Source: a virus. From it: 64,000 nt of DNA. The notes under the pieces were generated by a model. That model worked only from the letters and a program-made list of their open reading frames with translations. It did not search any database and was not told the origin of the DNA. Positions 62,104-64,000 of the stretch are shown one piece after another (position 1 is the stretch's first letter; every line of letters starts with the position of its first letter). A program made the translations under genes and the position numbers. The stretch lies in the IMG/VR virus record IMGVR_UViG_3300036781_000838, positions 1 to 64,000 of that record; one strand, given 5' to 3'.

Positions 62104-62712
62104 CTAATAATATTTAGCCAATTCCATGCATTCTTTTTCCGCCCAACACATCCGGATGGGCACATATTCCTTCCATCTTTTTTTTAAAAGTCGCATTTGT
62201 TTAAGGTTATGATCATCGATTAGATCCCATATATCAAACCAGACAGCATCAAAGTTGGGGGTTGGGACACAAGAAAAAGCGTCTCCTTGAAATACCTGAA
62301 CTTTTGATGACAAATTTTGATAATAACTGCCGCTGAGCTGAATAACTTCCGAGGCTATTTCAACCACGGTAATATGCTCTACTTCCCTTTTATCAATCAA
62401 CGCTTGTACAATCATACCCAATCCCAGCCCAAAAATCAGAACACGCCCGTGTGCTTTTTCTATGAAAGGCATGTGGTCAATTATTTCTGCCGGTGTATTG
62501 CTCATAACCGGGTAGCCACTTGGATAACCTTTTCTCAAATATTCCTTTTTGTGACAAAGGAGGTATTTATATTCACCTGGTACAATATATCGTTCTAAAC
62601 CACCCATTTGGTTTAGATTATGCTGGGCGGCCCCTTCTATTGTTACGACAAATGTTTTTATCTCCCAGTCTCCGATTCTGCCGTCCGGCACAGCGATGTT
62701 TATCTGTTTCAT
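62104..62712 (-). CDS. Class I SAM-dependent methyltransferase (spermidine synthase-like)
   Basis: 202 residues. GRVLIFGLGLGMIVQALI (GLGLG at 95-99) is the SAM-binding loop, HITVVEIASEVIQL supplies the acidic residue that holds the ribose, VQVFQGDAFSC contacts the adenine and FDAVWFDIWD is the later motif. The order matches spermidine-synthase-like methyltransferases that also occur in phages. The substrate is not evident. It lies on the minus strand between the ATPase and the ligase and converges with the ATPase across 50 bases without a clear terminator. Confidence 0.78.
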   Translation of the reverse strand: MKQINIAVPDGRIGDWEIKTFVVTIEGAAQHNLNQMGGLERYIVPGEYKYLLCHKKEYLRKGYPSGYPVMSNTPAEIIDHMPFIEKAHGRVLIFGLGLGMIVQALIDKREVEHITVVEIASEVIQLSGSYYQNLSSKVQVFQGDAFSCVPTPNFDAVWFDIWDLIDDHNLKQMRLLKKRWKEYVPIRMCWAEKECMELAKYY

Positions 62713-62875
62713 AATGGTGTTTTTGAGCTAAATGGGTCACTAATTTAAGGTATTAGTTTACTCAAACAAATATTCTGAACCAACCGGATAAATAATTGGA
62801 TAAAATCGAGCGTTAGGTGGATAGAAAGGCCAATTGAGTCTCCTGAAGATATATGAAGTGGAGATCAAAGCGAAG

Positions 62876-62911
62876 AAAAAAAGGAAAGGAAGCCTGGACT
62901 CCCTTTCCTTT
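62876..62911 (-). terminator. Intrinsic terminator of the ligase gene
   Basis: On the minus strand AAAGGAAAGG pairs with CCTTTCCTTT over a 12-base loop and a run of T residues follows. It lies 28 bases after the ligase stop. The remaining bases up to 62713 hold only the leader of the methyltransferase gene. Confidence 0.8.
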
Positions 62912-62938
62912 CTACTAATAATATACAAAGCAATAATC

Positions 62939-64000
62939 TTATTCTTTGTCTCTTAAAGCTTTACCAGTCGGCAAATTTGGGATATCATATTTAGTATATC
63001 CAAAATGCTTTACGGTCAGAAGTCTGCCCTCTGTTTTCCCGGCCTGTATCTCTTCGTAAATCTTCTGTTTACTTTCACGACTGCCGGACATCTTTACATC
63101 GAAACTCCCTCCAGGGCACTGGCAAGTGAATATTAAATCTTCCACCCCGCGCTGACCCAGCTTGTATCCGGTGATCTCAAATTCAGTATCATCGAATTCT
63201 TTGACCTTGCGCCAGTAGCTGCTGCGTTGTCCCTGTTGGTAAAGTCCATTGGGGTCTTTGAGCATAGCTCCTTCATATCCGAACTGAACCCATATATCAT
63301 GGTGTCGCTTTACGTCGGCATCACTGTTAACTACAACGCCGTCCACGGCCGAGACGAAATTGCTATCGATCAGGCTGACAATTCTGGCAGTTTCTGCACT
63401 CCGCTCGGTCTGGCTACCTGTGTGTAAAGGCAGATCATACATCCTGAATTCCAGTGTCACGGTCTCAGCCCTCAGTTTTTTGACAGCTTCATTGATTTCT
63501 TCCAATGTCATGCCGTGGCGATAGATCTCTCCATCGAGAACTATCGGATACTGGTCTATTGTCCACCTACTTGCCCTCAATGCTGCCAAGACCTCCAGCT
63601 TAATATGGAATAATGATGTATATTCTTTGCCCGAGCTAGATAAAAACTGCATGTTACCCCAATCCTCGGGGATGACCAGAGTGGCTCTCACCCCATCGAA
63701 CTTGGTTTCAAGTCGTTGTGGATAGGAAATCTTTTGACCCAATTTCCAAGGTACCGTTGGCGCCTTCATCGGCTTAACATTGCCACTGGCGTCACTGTTG
63801 AATTTGGGTACGGCTTCCTCCAGCACCTTTTCCAAGGATCGTACCGTTTTACCATCGTTTACGGTTATGTAGCCTAATCCGACCGATTTAATTCCTAAGC
63901 CAGCAAGATCCTTATACCCTTCATCACGCTTTTTATTCCAATCGGATCGCGCCTGCAGTTCGGCTTGTTGGTAGGAGGTAGTTTCGTTTGCTTTACCGAT
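62939..64000 (-). CDS. ATP-dependent DNA ligase, 5' end outside window
   Basis: The frame is open to the right edge, so the gene is partial: about 353 residues are visible and the start lies beyond 64000. ETKFDGVRA is motif I with the lysine that takes AMP, VLDGEIY is motif III, YEGAMLKD motif IV and YWRKVKEF motif V; an OB-fold tail follows. The upstream visible part (TTSYQQAELQARSDWNKKRDEGY) resembles the region after the N-terminal WGR-like domain of phage ligases. It seals nicks during replication. Its minus orientation fits the start of the replication block of crAss-like genomes, opposite to the virion genes. Confidence 0.88.
   Translation of the reverse strand: MGKANETTSYQQAELQARSDWNKKRDEGYKDLAGLGIKSVGLGYITVNDGKTVRSLEKVLEEAVPKFNSDASGNVKPMKAPTVPWKLGQKISYPQRLETKFDGVRATLVIPEDWGNMQFLSSSGKEYTSLFHIKLEVLAALRASRWTIDQYPIVLDGEIYRHGMTLEEINEAVKKLRAETVTLEFRMYDLPLHTGSQTERSAETARIVSLIDSNFVSAVDGVVVNSDADVKRHHDIWVQFGYEGAMLKDPNGLYQQGQRSSYWRKVKEFDDTEFEITGYKLGQRGVEDLIFTCQCPGGSFDVKMSGSRESKQKIYEEIQAGKTEGRLLTVKHFGYTKYDIPNLPTGKALRDKE

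Noticed and set aside
1-64000. CRISPR array, insertion sequence or retron
   Set aside because: No regularly spaced repeats, transposase, terminal inverted repeats or reverse transcriptase motifs were seen.

Overview
This window carries most of the virion block of a crAss-like phage (order Crassvirales), whose host should belong to the Bacteroidota. That assignment rests on recognised families in crAss-like order: a PD-(D/E)XK nuclease, large terminase, portal, scaffold-like protein, HK97-fold-type major capsid protein, ring/connector proteins, a 1586-residue stabilisation (muzzle-like) protein, a lysozyme-bearing tail protein, cargo proteins, and a 4522-residue protein with the crAss virion RNA polymerase signature (RIPTQG... 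then GSDFDIDK). Bacteroidota-type promoter boxes (TTTG-N19-TAAATTTG) and the near absence of Shine-Dalgarno sequences agree with such a host. The standard genetic code fits, since very long frames stay open without recoding. No integrase, tRNA, rRNA, IS element or CRISPR array was seen.

Layout. 1-3.4 kb: an ECF sigma factor on the minus strand (host-like), a 700-base non-coding stretch, a glycosyltransferase and a minus-strand hypothetical gene; a host/phage junction may lie here. 3.4-9.1 kb: a compact plus-strand packaging module of small conserved crAss-like proteins, the nuclease and the terminase. 9.1-10.1 kb: two tandem paralogous genes on the opposite strand. 10.1-18 kb: portal, scaffold-like protein, capsid protein and connectors. 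18-18.8 kb: an opposite-strand pair made of an XRE regulator and a winged-helix-like membrane protein. 18.9-28 kb: accessory virion proteins, fibres, a holin-like protein and a chain of FN3-like proteins, closed by a strong terminator at 27967-28003. 28-39.6 kb: ring proteins, muzzle, lysozyme/tail proteins. 39.7-61 kb: internal cargo, the giant RNA polymerase fusion and a second PD-(D/E)XK protein, led by their own promoter-like element. 61-64 kb: an ABC-type ATPase, then a methyltransferase and an ATP-dependent DNA ligase on the minus strand. The ligase is cut by the right edge. The strand switch fits the crAss-like plan of virion genes on one strand and replication genes on the other.

Working together: the terminase fills a head built from portal, scaffold-like and capsid proteins; the connector and ring proteins join it to the tail; the muzzle and lysozyme proteins open the envelope; and the cargo/RNA polymerase/nuclease proteins are probably injected with the DNA to start early transcription. 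The most notable features are the size and fusion state of the virion RNA polymerase, a chain of fibre genes whose FN3 domains appear split at the same structural point between consecutive frames, and a recurrent TATA-TTnTT-TATA dyad that restarts plus-strand transcription after each antisense insert. All family assignments come from reading the sequence, without database searches.
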